DNA of 64,000 nucleotides from Firmicutes bacterium UBA5201. GTDB lineage: Bacteria > Bacillota > Clostridia > Peptostreptococcales > Acidaminobacteraceae. How positions within the stretch are numbered: the first letter of the stretch is position 1; the number at the start of each line of letters is the position of its first letter. Positions 25,714 to 34,407 of this stretch are shown in pieces. The DNA is taken from positions 1-64,000 of the forward strand of contig DHVT01000001.1 of NCBI GenBank assembly GCA_002412775.1, in the 5' to 3' direction. The translations under genes were made by a program, and so were the position numbers. The notes below the pieces were generated by a model, which was not told the DNA's origin, did no database searches, and saw nothing but the letters and a program-made list of their open reading frames with translations.

Positions 25714-28700
25714 ATGACCATTAGAAAAGAACTGGGAATCGAGTTCGGCAATATTGATCCGATCACTACAAGTGAAGATAGGATCAAATACATCAATTTC
25801 AAATTGGCATCCCTTGGTTTGCCGATTTACAAGTCAAAAAATGTCAATAATGCATCCGGCTCTTATTTCATAGAGCTATTCGACGACATCATAAAAGACT
25901 ATAAAGAAAAAACGAGAATGGTGGATATTCACGAGGTGGGAATCCACAAACGGATCAACCGGTTTTTCAAAGATTACTTCAGTGAATTTCAAGATTGTCC
26001 AAAGGTAATCGAGGATTATTTCACTTTGGATCACTATGGTCTCGCTAGAGAGATGTCATTACCACCCGAAGGCAGCACTTTCATTAATGAATACATCAGC
26101 AGCTACCGAATCAAACAGGGCGTGCTCAACAATCCCAGAAACGACAGAAGAACAACCAAAGGCTCTTTCCATATCGCAGAGGGGGGCCTGCCGATTCCTT
26201 ATGATAAAAAAGCTGTGCCTAAGGAAGTTTTTCTCAAACTGTATAGTGAAGCTGTGAATCCACCGGATTCGCTGAGGGTATTGCCGTTCACATCAGAGCA
26301 GAGTGAAGCGGCAAGGACTTTTGTTTCACTGATGCTCAAACCTATTGTATCTCCAAAAGTTCCCGGAATATTGGATGAAAAGACGATGGAAGTACTTTTT
26401 ATAGCACCTGGAAGTTTGGTGTCCAATCTGGATTTTGTAGAGTCCGTATTTGGAAATGCCGGTGATCCAAGTTACCACAGCAACGACTCGGGGCTTGATT
26501 TGAATGGATGGTCGGGACACACGGGATTTATTTTGCTTGCACCGCATTTGAACAAGATGAGGAAAATCGATCTTGGACTGCCTCATTATGATGATGCCAC
26601 TGAAAGGCAGCGAAGAGATGGGATGTGTTACAAAGAAGAGGACGAGCTATATAATGAGGGACAGGCTTTCAAACTGACTTGTCGTGACAAAAGCGGTGTG
26701 GCGGTGACCTTGATTGCGGACAATTACTTCGGTTATTCCAAAAAAGAGATCAAGACCCAAATCAGTTTTGCAGCCAATCTCCTTGGAAATGTCGAAGAGG
26801 AGCACGCCGGTGGAACAATAGCATATCCTCAAAAGAACCTCGGTGAGAATTATACCGCCAAAGAAGACAAAAGTGTCTCTGGATATACTTTTGACGAAGT
26901 CATCAAGGACTTTGGAGACATGATGGAACTTCATGAAGATCATTATGGTGTGGACAAAAACAACAATCGTATTGTATATCTCCCGGAAAACATTGAAATT
27001 GACCTGCAAAAGACCGAAATCAAGTGGGTTCATCAAGATCGGGAAAGAAAACTCAAATTGTCTCCCGCAAACCTTTATGTATTGCCGAACGGCGAAAAAA
27101 TCCATATGGAAAAACACCCTGCGGCTCCAGCCTGGAAAATGGTTGGCACTGCAGCGGAAGGCACTTTCTGTCATAAACCATGCACAGTTTCAGGTGGAGG
27201 TAAATCAGAGATTTCAAAATCCATCAGCAATTCCATCATTTACGGCACTTATTACGTCCATGACCTTGCAAAAGATTTGGACAATGTAGAGCAAATTTTC
27301 AACTACGATTACAGAAAGCGTTGGAGAGACTTCCCAGATCGAGAGAGACCGTCAAGACCGATACTTTCCATCGACAGGACACTTGGATCGGTCATAAAGC
27401 TATTGTCACCATCTCCCGCATACACCGATGAGTTCAACGCTTATCTCGAAGCCATTCCCAATCATGTCAAGGCACTTGTTTTTATGATCAAGCGATTTTA
27501 TCGTCAATCATGGGGCAATGACTGGAGGAAGCACTTCACTGTTGATCACATCAATGGCAAACCTGGTAATGAAATCAATTTCAACAACAGAAAAATCAGA
27601 CCGAGTTATTTGAGAGTCGGATTTGAAAATGATGACGCGTGGCGTATTTTCAAGCTGAGAATAGATTTCATGCCTAGCGAGAAAATACAAATGGAAGATG
27701 ACGTCACAGCGTCGGTTCTGATTCCTGCAAACCAACTTTCACATCTCGACCCTCAATATACCAACGGCAGTTATAAGTTTTCCACAAATTGCGAGTATCG
27801 TTTTTTTCAAAGACCGGATGAGGCCATCAATAAGGGCTATGACAAACAGGCGGAAAAAGATTTGTCCAGCAAGAATCTTTTCGCAACAAATTACCAGCCT
27901 CTGACCAAGGGGGATGTCAAGGCCATCAAAGAAGATGTCATGGGATATATTGACTACACCGAACCAGTAAGAACCCATATTGAAGAGTTTCTCAAAGGCG
28001 AATATGAGTATTGTGTGGTGTCTTCAGAACCGAGAATCGTCGATGGTAAACCAAGCAAGAACCCGCGTTATCTTGAGCATAGATCCGATTTTATCGATCC
28101 TCTCAAAACATATATATCACATATCGGTGTGAGATTGGCGAGGAAGATTCCACTGGACAGGCCTGTATTGATGCCGGTGAACGCAATTCTTGCAGGACGT
28201 AGAAACAATCCGCCGGGTGTGGAAGGGGATAAAAAAATATTGCCACTAAGTGTTTACAATCCGATCCATTACCAGGAATTGCCGGAACTGTTCATGGACT
28301 TCATCAGCAGTTTGACCGGAAAGTCGCCTTCGACAACCGGTGCTGGGTCAGAAGGCGCACTCACCAAAGCGCCATTCAACATGTTGTTGCCGATTTATGA
28401 TGTCAACAATGCACTTTTGTCCTATATTTTGGGAGATTATGCGGTTTTCACAACACCAGCGGGGCATATCGGGGCAAACGTGAAAGTCGATCATGACATT
28501 TCAATTCTAGTGCCTGAGATTTGGTCGAGATTGTCTGAAGAGGAGCGCAGACCTGACAGCTTGATCAAAGAGGGGGCATTTGAGAAAATCGATGACTTTA
28601 CGTATAATGGTGTTCTTGTCCCTGCCAGCAGACTTGGTTATAGAATGACAGAAGTGTTTTCCTATAAATATCTCGGCAAGATATTTGACGAGCCTCAGAC

Positions 28701-29184
28701 TGTTTTCAATGAAAATATATTGAAACCGGAGTCTCAAAGTATGGAGGCATTTGTAGATGGTGTAATCAACATTTCAAACGGTCACAAGAAAGCGGCGTTT
28801 GATTATTTTGAAGACGGAAGCATTGAATTTGCAATACCGCCACTCAAAGCACTTTTGAACATCATGGCATATGGAGTTTATGAGGGCCATACAATCGAAT
28901 CGAAGGAAGTACGTGGTCTCTTTGATAAAAATGTCGTGCTATCGAGCGAATGGTATGAAAAGCGACTTAAGAACAAACAGCTCATTGACATAAGATTGGT
29001 CCAGAAGAAAATTGGAAACTTGGAGGAGTTTGTTGCAGATCCTATCAACAAATCCGTAATCAAGGAGTTTCGTTATGATGAAAAATTGGAACAGGCTAAA
29101 GCGATTCTTAAGCATTTCGAATCCGATCTTTATCTGAAATCACTCGTCGGCACCATTGGAGCTGGCGATACGGCACTGAAATAG
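25714..29184 (+). CDS. PPi-dependent phosphoenolpyruvate carboxykinase-like protein
   Basis: Very large single-gene protein of 1156 residues. By recall its length and blocks (GSFHIAEGGLPIPYDKKAVPK, PGSLVSNLDFVES, HTGFILLAPH, ATERQRRDGMC, ADNYFGYSKKEIKTQ) match the family shown in Entamoeba and propionibacteria to be PPi-type PEPCK, which interconverts PEP plus phosphate plus CO2 with oxaloacetate plus pyrophosphate. A glycine-rich SGGGKSE near residue 493 would be the counterpart of the P-loop of ATP/GTP PEPCKs. In a fermentative anaerobe it would link PEP and oxaloacetate while making or using PPi. TAGGAGG precedes the ATG; it has its own promoter and a downstream terminator. The family link is from memory, so moderate confidence. 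Confidence 0.72.
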   Translation: MTIRKELGIEFGNIDPITTSEDRIKYINFKLASLGLPIYKSKNVNNASGSYFIELFDDIIKDYKEKTRMVDIHEVGIHKRINRFFKDYFSEFQDCPKVIEDYFTLDHYGLAREMSLPPEGSTFINEYISSYRIKQGVLNNPRNDRRTTKGSFHIAEGGLPIPYDKKAVPKEVFLKLYSEAVNPPDSLRVLPFTSEQSEAARTFVSLMLKPIVSPKVPGILDEKTMEVLFIAPGSLVSNLDFVESVFGNAGDPSYHSNDSGLDLNGWSGHTGFILLAPHLNKMRKIDLGLPHYDDATERQRRDGMCYKEEDELYNEGQAFKLTCRDKSGVAVTLIADNYFGYSKKEIKTQISFAANLLGNVEEEHAGGTIAYPQKNLGENYTAKEDKSVSGYTFDEVIKDFGDMMELHEDHYGVDKNNNRIVYLPENIEIDLQKTEIKWVHQDRERKLKLSPANLYVLPNGEKIHMEKHPAAPAWKMVGTAAEGTFCHKPCTVSGGGKSEISKSISNSIIYGTYYVHDLAKDLDNVEQIFNYDYRKRWRDFPDRERPSRPILSIDRTLGSVIKLLSPSPAYTDEFNAYLEAIPNHVKALVFMIKRFYRQSWGNDWRKHFTVDHINGKPGNEINFNNRKIRPSYLRVGFENDDAWRIFKLRIDFMPSEKIQMEDDVTASVLIPANQLSHLDPQYTNGSYKFSTNCEYRFFQRPDEAINKGYDKQAEKDLSSKNLFATNYQPLTKGDVKAIKEDVMGYIDYTEPVRTHIEEFLKGEYEYCVVSSEPRIVDGKPSKNPRYLEHRSDFIDPLKTYISHIGVRLARKIPLDRPVLMPVNAILAGRRNNPPGVEGDKKILPLSVYNPIHYQELPELFMDFISSLTGKSPSTTGAGSEGALTKAPFNMLLPIYDVNNALLSYILGDYAVFTTPAGHIGANVKVDHDISILVPEIWSRLSEEERRPDSLIKEGAFEKIDDFTYNGVLVPASRLGYRMTEVFSYKYLGKIFDEPQTVFNENILKPESQSMEAFVDGVINISNGHKKAAFDYFEDGSIEFAIPPLKALLNIMAYGVYEGHTIESKEVRGLFDKNVVLSSEWYEKRLKNKQLIDIRLVQKKIGNLEEFVADPINKSVIKEFRYDEKLEQAKAILKHFESDLYLKSLVGTIGAGDTALK

Positions 29185-29198
29185 CACCAATATCATTG

Positions 29199-29253
29199 CT
29201 TCATTATCCGGAGGAAAAATTCATTTTTTAGTACGGATAGTGAAGTTTTTTTT
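29199..29253 (+). terminator. Terminator after the PPi-PEPCK-like gene
   Basis: 12-bp stem (CTTCATTATCCG with CGGATAGTGAAG, one G-T pair) around a 23-base loop, then eight T. The large loop makes it less typical. Confidence 0.7.
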
Positions 29254-29306
29254 GTGGTTATGATATACTTGAAGTGTACTGGAATAAGATTTTAAGGAGG
29301 TCCAAA

Positions 29307-30197
29307 TTGCGTGTGGAAAAATTGAGTGAGGAGCGATTGGAGGAATTCAAAGCCTATTGCTACAAATACCGTTATATTCATGATGAGTCATTTTTGTATG
29401 ACGAAGACATTGAAAACTTTGAGGTCAATGATGAAAATCCTACATATCTGCTCATCGAAAACAACACGATTACCGGTGTTCTGTCACTGATGTTTAATGA
29501 CTATTATCTGGCAGGTAAAAAAGCGAGGGTGAGAATCTACCATTGTGAGCATACGGATATGGAGTCGTACAAAACCTTGTTGGAGGCGGCATTACCTTTA
29601 AAAGTCGACATCGATAGGATCGAAATGTTTATTCCTGAAAAATTGAATCGAGTCCAACAGATATTGCATACTTTAGGGTTTGACAAACATAGGACTTCCT
29701 ACGTGATGGTCCGAAAAGAAAAACCTTTGGTGAAAGCCAATTTTCCGGAAGGCTATCATCTCAGACCTATCAGAAAAAACAAGGATGAATCCGCTTACGC
29801 CATGGTCAGAAATGAAGCATTCAAAAACATTTCCGGATCACAGACACCTATCACCAGCGAAATGGTGTCAAAGCAAAATGAAGAAAGCGGTCTTTTGTCC
29901 GATGGGATGCAGATTCTGTGGTTTGATGAAAAACCCGTCGGTGTGCTGAGGATGCTCAAGGAATCGGAAGATTCCGGTGATTACAGTTTTGTGGCACCAA
30001 TCGCATTGTTGCCCGAATATCAAGGTAAAGGACTCGGATGTGAACTTTTGAAGGCGGGTATCGAGTTGGGACAAAAGAACGGACTTGTAAACTGTATGTT
30101 GGTGGTTAATGCCGAAAACGAACAAGCCCTTTCATTGTATGTGAAAAATGGGTTTGAAGTTGATATGGCTATGAATTGTTTGACTTTGGAGGTGTAA
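29307..30197 (+). CDS. GNAT family acetyltransferase
   Basis: 296 residues, apparently two GNAT-like halves. The C-terminal half has the full CoA motif (ALLPEYQGKGLGCELL) and NAENEQALSLYVKNGF; the N-terminal half is degenerate. The start is a TTG 6 bases after AAGGAGG; no ATG fits. It is followed after one base by the aldehyde dehydrogenase gene and then a transporter, so it is the first gene of a three-gene operon. An extended -10 (TGATATACT, 29261-29269) lies upstream. Substrate unknown; a product of, or precursor for, the dehydrogenase step is possible. Confidence 0.82.
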   Translation: MRVEKLSEERLEEFKAYCYKYRYIHDESFLYDEDIENFEVNDENPTYLLIENNTITGVLSLMFNDYYLAGKKARVRIYHCEHTDMESYKTLLEAALPLKVDIDRIEMFIPEKLNRVQQILHTLGFDKHRTSYVMVRKEKPLVKANFPEGYHLRPIRKNKDESAYAMVRNEAFKNISGSQTPITSEMVSKQNEESGLLSDGMQILWFDEKPVGVLRMLKESEDSGDYSFVAPIALLPEYQGKGLGCELLKAGIELGQKNGLVNCMLVVNAENEQALSLYVKNGFEVDMAMNCLTLEV

Positions 30198-30198
30198 A

Positions 30199-31632
30199 AT
30201 GAATTTTGAGCAACTTTATATAGGCGGAAAATGGATTCCTTCTGATTCGGGTGATTGGATTGATGTTGAAAATCCGGCGACCAGGGAAATCATCGGTAGA
30301 GTACCCAGAGGCAATGGAGTGGATGTGGATAAGGCCGTCAAAGCGGCATCACTTGCATTTTCGGCTTGGGCGAATACCAGCGTTGAAGAACGAATAGGAT
30401 ATATGGAAAAAGTGCTTGAATACATGTTGTCCCAAAAGCAACTTTTGATCGATCTGGAAACGGGAGAACTTGGAGCTCCGGTGAAATGGGCGGAGCGCGC
30501 CCATGTGAATGGGCCGATAGGAAGACTTGAAAATTTCATCAGACTGATCGGAAAGTACGAGTTTGTAAGTGAGCTGAAGCATGGCAAAGTCGTCAAAGAA
30601 CCTATCGGTGTCGTCGGTTGCTTGACACCTTGGAATTATCCTCTAGGTCAAGTCATGCAAAAAATCGTACCCGCAATTCTTTGCGGCAATACGGTTGTTC
30701 TAAAACCTTCACAGATCGCGCCATTATCTGCAGGGGTATTGGCAAAGGCATTTGAATATGCCGGTGTGCCTGATGGGGTCTTCAATTTGGTGACAGGACG
30801 CGCCGGTGAAGTTGGAAATGCTTTGGCGCTGCATGAAAAGGTGGATATGATCTCTTTTACGGGATCCACAAATGGCGGAAAAGAAGTCGGCAAACTCGCA
30901 CTTGAAGGTGTGAAAAAAATCGCACTTGAACTCGGTGGAAAATCCGCCAATGTCATCTTGAAAGGTGCAGACTATGAGAAAGCGGTAAAAACAGGACTCA
31001 GTTCATGTTTTGACAATACAGGACAAACCTGCGCAGCTTTGACACGTATGCTTGTGCCGCGGGATGAACTTGCCAAAATTGAAGATTTGATCATCGAACA
31101 TGCAAAGACGTTCATTGTAGGAGATCCGAAGCTTGTGACCACACACATCGGACCTCTTGCAAGTCTGAAGCAGTACGAGAAAGTCAAAAAATACATCGAA
31201 ATCGGCATAGAGGAAGGTGCGCGTCTGATTGTCGGTGAAGTTCCCGGTGCAATTGAGACGGGATACTTTGTGAACCCTTGCGTGTTCACTGATGTGAGAA
31301 ACGACATGAAAATTGCTCAAGAGGAAATTTTCGGTCCGGTTATTTGCGTCATTCCATTTGATACCATTGAAGAGGCCATCGAAATAGCAAATGATACCAT
31401 CTATGGTCTCTCAGGTGCGGTTTTTGGACCGATGGAAGATGCAAAAAGAGTGGCTATGGCAATGAAGACGGGTTCTGTCTATATCAATGACGGGAAAAGA
31501 GACATCGATGCACCTTTTGGCGGTTACAAGCAATCCGGAATCGGCAGGGAAGGTGGCACATACGGTATTGACGAATTTCTTGAGATCAAAGCGGTTTTTG
31601 ATGAAGAAAATAAAATTGTGGCAATTGATTAG
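30199..31632 (+). CDS. NAD(P)-dependent aldehyde dehydrogenase
   Basis: 477 residues, standard length for the soluble ALDH superfamily that oxidises aldehydes to acids. Visible are PWNYPL (oxyanion Asn), LELGGKSAN with the general base Glu (about 244), NTGQTCAAL with the catalytic Cys (about 278), EEIFGPV, and the C-terminal PFGGYKQSGIGREGG. Specificity cannot be read. It overlaps functionally with the upstream GNAT and the downstream AEC carrier, suggesting catabolism of an aldehyde followed by export or import of an acid (inference). GGAGGTG precedes the ATG. Confidence 0.95.
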   Translation: MNFEQLYIGGKWIPSDSGDWIDVENPATREIIGRVPRGNGVDVDKAVKAASLAFSAWANTSVEERIGYMEKVLEYMLSQKQLLIDLETGELGAPVKWAERAHVNGPIGRLENFIRLIGKYEFVSELKHGKVVKEPIGVVGCLTPWNYPLGQVMQKIVPAILCGNTVVLKPSQIAPLSAGVLAKAFEYAGVPDGVFNLVTGRAGEVGNALALHEKVDMISFTGSTNGGKEVGKLALEGVKKIALELGGKSANVILKGADYEKAVKTGLSSCFDNTGQTCAALTRMLVPRDELAKIEDLIIEHAKTFIVGDPKLVTTHIGPLASLKQYEKVKKYIEIGIEEGARLIVGEVPGAIETGYFVNPCVFTDVRNDMKIAQEEIFGPVICVIPFDTIEEAIEIANDTIYGLSGAVFGPMEDAKRVAMAMKTGSVYINDGKRDIDAPFGGYKQSGIGREGGTYGIDEFLEIKAVFDEENKIVAID

Positions 31633-31648
31633 ATAGAGGAGATAGACG

Positions 31649-32599
31649 GTGATCGATAATTTTTTGTTCAGTTTAAGCAGCGCATTGCCAATATTCTTCG
31701 TCATGATTATCGGTTATTATCTGAAACGGAGAGCCATCATCACTGAAGAATTTGTTAGAGCGGCAAATATGTTTGTATTCAACGTCGCCTTACCGGTAAA
31801 ATTATTCAGTGATGTTTTCAACACATCGTTTGAGGAGTACTTTGACATTGGATTTGTTTTATTCATCATAATAGGCACTATAGTCAGCGTTATGATTTCA
31901 TGGGTGACAGGTGCGCTGCTGATCAAGGATAAAAATAAATTGGGCGCCTTTATCCAAGGTTCATTCAGAGGCAATTTCCTTTATATCGGACTCTCGCTGA
32001 TGGAAAACGTGACTGGTTCCATTGGACTGAAGGCACCACTTGTCATTGCACTGATTATTCCACTTTATAATATTCTTGCGATTGTTGTGCTATCATTCTT
32101 GGAGGTTAACAGAAAGTCAGGTGTGGACCTGAGGAGTATTGTCAGAAACATCATTGGCAATCCGATGATCATTGCCGTTGCCTTGGGCATGGTGGTTTCC
32201 CAACTCGGTCTGCACCTACCTCTCATCATGACTAGGACGATGAGCTATTTTGAAGTTGTTGCCACGCCACTTGCTTTAATCGCAATTGGTGCATCGTTCA
32301 AGTTCGGTAATATGAGAGGCAACTTAAAAACAGCACTGCTTGCCAGTTCACTGAAATTGATTGTGCTACCTGCCGTTGCCGTCATTGCTGCCATTGCACT
32401 GGGATTTGGCAACGAAGATGTGTTCCTGATCTACATTCTCTTTGGTGTGCCAACTGCAACCATATCTTACGTTGTGACGGTTGTCATGAAAGGTGATCAT
32501 GATCTCGCATCCAATATCATAATGGTATCAACCCTTCTTTCAAATGTTTCTATGACATTATATGTCTTTATCTTCAAAACTTTAGGATATTTGGGTTGA
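31649..32599 (+). CDS. AEC-family (auxin efflux carrier / malate permease type) transporter
   Basis: Integral membrane protein of 316 residues with about ten predicted helices in two halves, each with the family arrangement (MIIGYYLKRR at the first, FNVALPVKLFSDV, RGNFLYIGLSL, and a second half beginning about 185). Bacterial AEC proteins carry dicarboxylates such as malate or other organic acids. The GTG start at 31649 has AGAGGAGA upstream. Last gene of the GNAT/ALDH/AEC operon; I see no clear terminator after it. Confidence 0.88.
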   Translation: MIDNFLFSLSSALPIFFVMIIGYYLKRRAIITEEFVRAANMFVFNVALPVKLFSDVFNTSFEEYFDIGFVLFIIIGTIVSVMISWVTGALLIKDKNKLGAFIQGSFRGNFLYIGLSLMENVTGSIGLKAPLVIALIIPLYNILAIVVLSFLEVNRKSGVDLRSIVRNIIGNPMIIAVALGMVVSQLGLHLPLIMTRTMSYFEVVATPLALIAIGASFKFGNMRGNLKTALLASSLKLIVLPAVAVIAAIALGFGNEDVFLIYILFGVPTATISYVVTVVMKGDHDLASNIIMVSTLLSNVSMTLYVFIFKTLGYLG

Positions 32600-32658
32600 A
32601 AAATTAAATTTGTTTTACGAAACTATGAACTTTAATTAAAATATTTTTTGTAACATGT

Positions 32659-32709
32659 TGTAGCAATTTGTAGGAATGTGTAGGACGAATGATATTACGT
32701 TAGTATACC
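32659..32709 (+). promoter_or_regulatory. Upstream region of the TRAP operon with three phased TGTAG repeats
   Basis: The 220-base gap 32600-32819 contains TGTAG at 32659, 32669 and 32679, an exact 10-base period (one helical turn), the kind of direct repeat bound by OmpR/PhoB-type response regulators. A candidate -10 (TATACC, 32704-32709) follows at a distance that would place the repeats over the -35 region. An inverted element (TGCAGTTT with AAACTTGCA, about 32744-32769) lies between it and the start codon. Confidence 0.4.
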
Positions 32710-32819
32710 GAATGTATTTGTAAGTGTACATGAGTGACATATCATGCAGTTTGTTTCCATGAAACTTGCAAAATCGGTTATTGGGGTATCTATATTAATG
32801 ATTTTAACAGGAGGAAAGT

Positions 32820-33854
32820 ATGAAAAAAGCATTTTCGTTATTGATGGTATTGATTTTATCGTTCTCGTTATTGGCAGGCTGTGCCAAAGATCCTGAACCA
32901 GTTGTGGAGACACCGGCAGCACCGACAACAGAAGCACCTGTGGCTGTAGATCCGGCACCGGTTGATGAACCTGTTGTATTTGACAACATATTTGTAAATA
33001 TCGGTACAGGTGGTACGGCAGGTACTTACTTCCCACTTGGCGGCGCTTTTGCAGAAATCTGGAACACAAATATCAAAGGCATCAACGCAACTGCACAAAG
33101 TACTGGTGCATCTGTTGCCAACATCAATTTATTGATGGATAAAAAAGTAGAAGTTGTAATCGTACAAAATGATACTGCACTTTATGCTCACGTAGGCGAA
33201 AAAATGTTCGAAGGTCAAACATTTGAAGGCATCAGAGGCCTCGCTACTTTATACAGCGAACCACTTCAAATCGTTACAACAGATCCTAACATCAAATCAG
33301 TTGCAGATCTTAAAGGCAAGAGACTTGCTGTAGGCGCAATCGGTTCAGGTGTTGAAGCCAATGCGAGACAAATTATTGCTGCAGCTGGCATGGATTTCGA
33401 AAAAGATATCGATGCTAAATTCCTATCGTTTGCAGAAGCATCTGCAGGCCTTAAAGACAAGCAAGTTGATGCCGCATTCTTGACAGCTGGTATTCCTACA
33501 GCTGCAATCCAAGACTTATCAGCACAAAACGATGTGTATATCGTTGCAATCGAAGGCGATATCGCCAACACGCTCAAAACAGACTACAAATTCTTTACTG
33601 ACTATGTAATTCCTGCAAACACTTACAAAGGTCAAACTGAAGATGTCAATACACTTACTGTAAAATCAATGCTTTGTGTATCTACAGAGATGAGCGATGA
33701 ACTTGCATATGAACTCACAAAACAACTCTATACAAATCTTGACCGTGTTGTATTGGCTCATAATGTAGGTAAATTCATAACACTTGACACTGCACTTGAA
33801 GCTATGCCAGTTCCTGTACATCCAGGCGCTCAAAAGTTTTTCGACGAGCAATAA
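32820..33854 (+). CDS. TAXI-family TRAP transporter solute-binding lipoprotein
   Basis: 344 residues. A lipoprotein signal ending SLLAGC (lipid on Cys about 21) is followed by a Pro/Ala/Thr-rich linker and a mature domain of the TAXI (NMT1-like) type: FVNIGTGGTAGTYFPLGGAFAEIWN, then ATAQSTGASVANINLL and a KSVADLKGKRLAVG block. These proteins capture an organic acid or amino acid outside the membrane and deliver it to a fused TRAP permease. The permease and a DUF1850 gene follow directly. AGGAGG precedes the ATG. Confidence 0.95.
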   Translation: MKKAFSLLMVLILSFSLLAGCAKDPEPVVETPAAPTTEAPVAVDPAPVDEPVVFDNIFVNIGTGGTAGTYFPLGGAFAEIWNTNIKGINATAQSTGASVANINLLMDKKVEVVIVQNDTALYAHVGEKMFEGQTFEGIRGLATLYSEPLQIVTTDPNIKSVADLKGKRLAVGAIGSGVEANARQIIAAAGMDFEKDIDAKFLSFAEASAGLKDKQVDAAFLTAGIPTAAIQDLSAQNDVYIVAIEGDIANTLKTDYKFFTDYVIPANTYKGQTEDVNTLTVKSMLCVSTEMSDELAYELTKQLYTNLDRVVLAHNVGKFITLDTALEAMPVPVHPGAQKFFDEQ

Positions 33855-33889
33855 GATCAAATTAATTAGATATAGAGAGAAGGGAAGAT

Positions 33890-34393
33890 TTGTTTAGAAG
33901 AGTTGTCATTACGATACTTGGTCTGATATTGGTTGTGTTATTGGTATTCACTGGACTTCAGGATCGAACAGTCTTGATTGTTGAGGAACAGTCTTCGGGA
34001 GTTCGGCACGAGCTGTATCCTTTGGATGACCAATTTGTGCTGAGTTATATCCATTCAGTACTTCTGACACCTGTGGATGAACATTTTATCATAACGGAAG
34101 ACAATGCTTTGATACTCCAAAAGACTGTTTATGAGTCTTTTGGAGTAGGACTTCCCTATGAACAGGTCAATGATGAGGATTTTGAAATAATTGATGGTAA
34201 GTTTATTTTATATTTGGAGCGGCGGTTCGAAAGTCTTAATATGATGATCTCGCCCATCCCAAAGCACAGTATTACTGTCAATGGTGAAACATTTCAGTTC
34301 AATGAGATGCTGGAACTACAAGATCAGTCTATTAGGATTTATACAATCGATAAGAAAGTCTTTAAAATTGGCAACTATTCAGTTGTCTTATAG
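33890..34393 (+). CDS. DUF1850 domain-containing protein of the TRAP operon
   Basis: 167 residues: an N-terminal membrane anchor (VVITILGLILVVLLVF) and an outer domain with the DUF1850 pattern (FVLSYIHSVLLTPVDEHF, then a FGVGLPYE element). The family is almost always found between TAXI binding proteins and fused TRAP permeases; its job is unknown. A TTG start at 33890 follows GAGAAGGGA; no better start exists in frame. Confidence 0.85.
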   Translation: MFRRVVITILGLILVVLLVFTGLQDRTVLIVEEQSSGVRHELYPLDDQFVLSYIHSVLLTPVDEHFIITEDNALILQKTVYESFGVGLPYEQVNDEDFEIIDGKFILYLERRFESLNMMISPIPKHSITVNGETFQFNEMLELQDQSIRIYTIDKKVFKIGNYSVVL

Positions 34394-34407
34394 GAAGGAA
34401 CGGTGTC

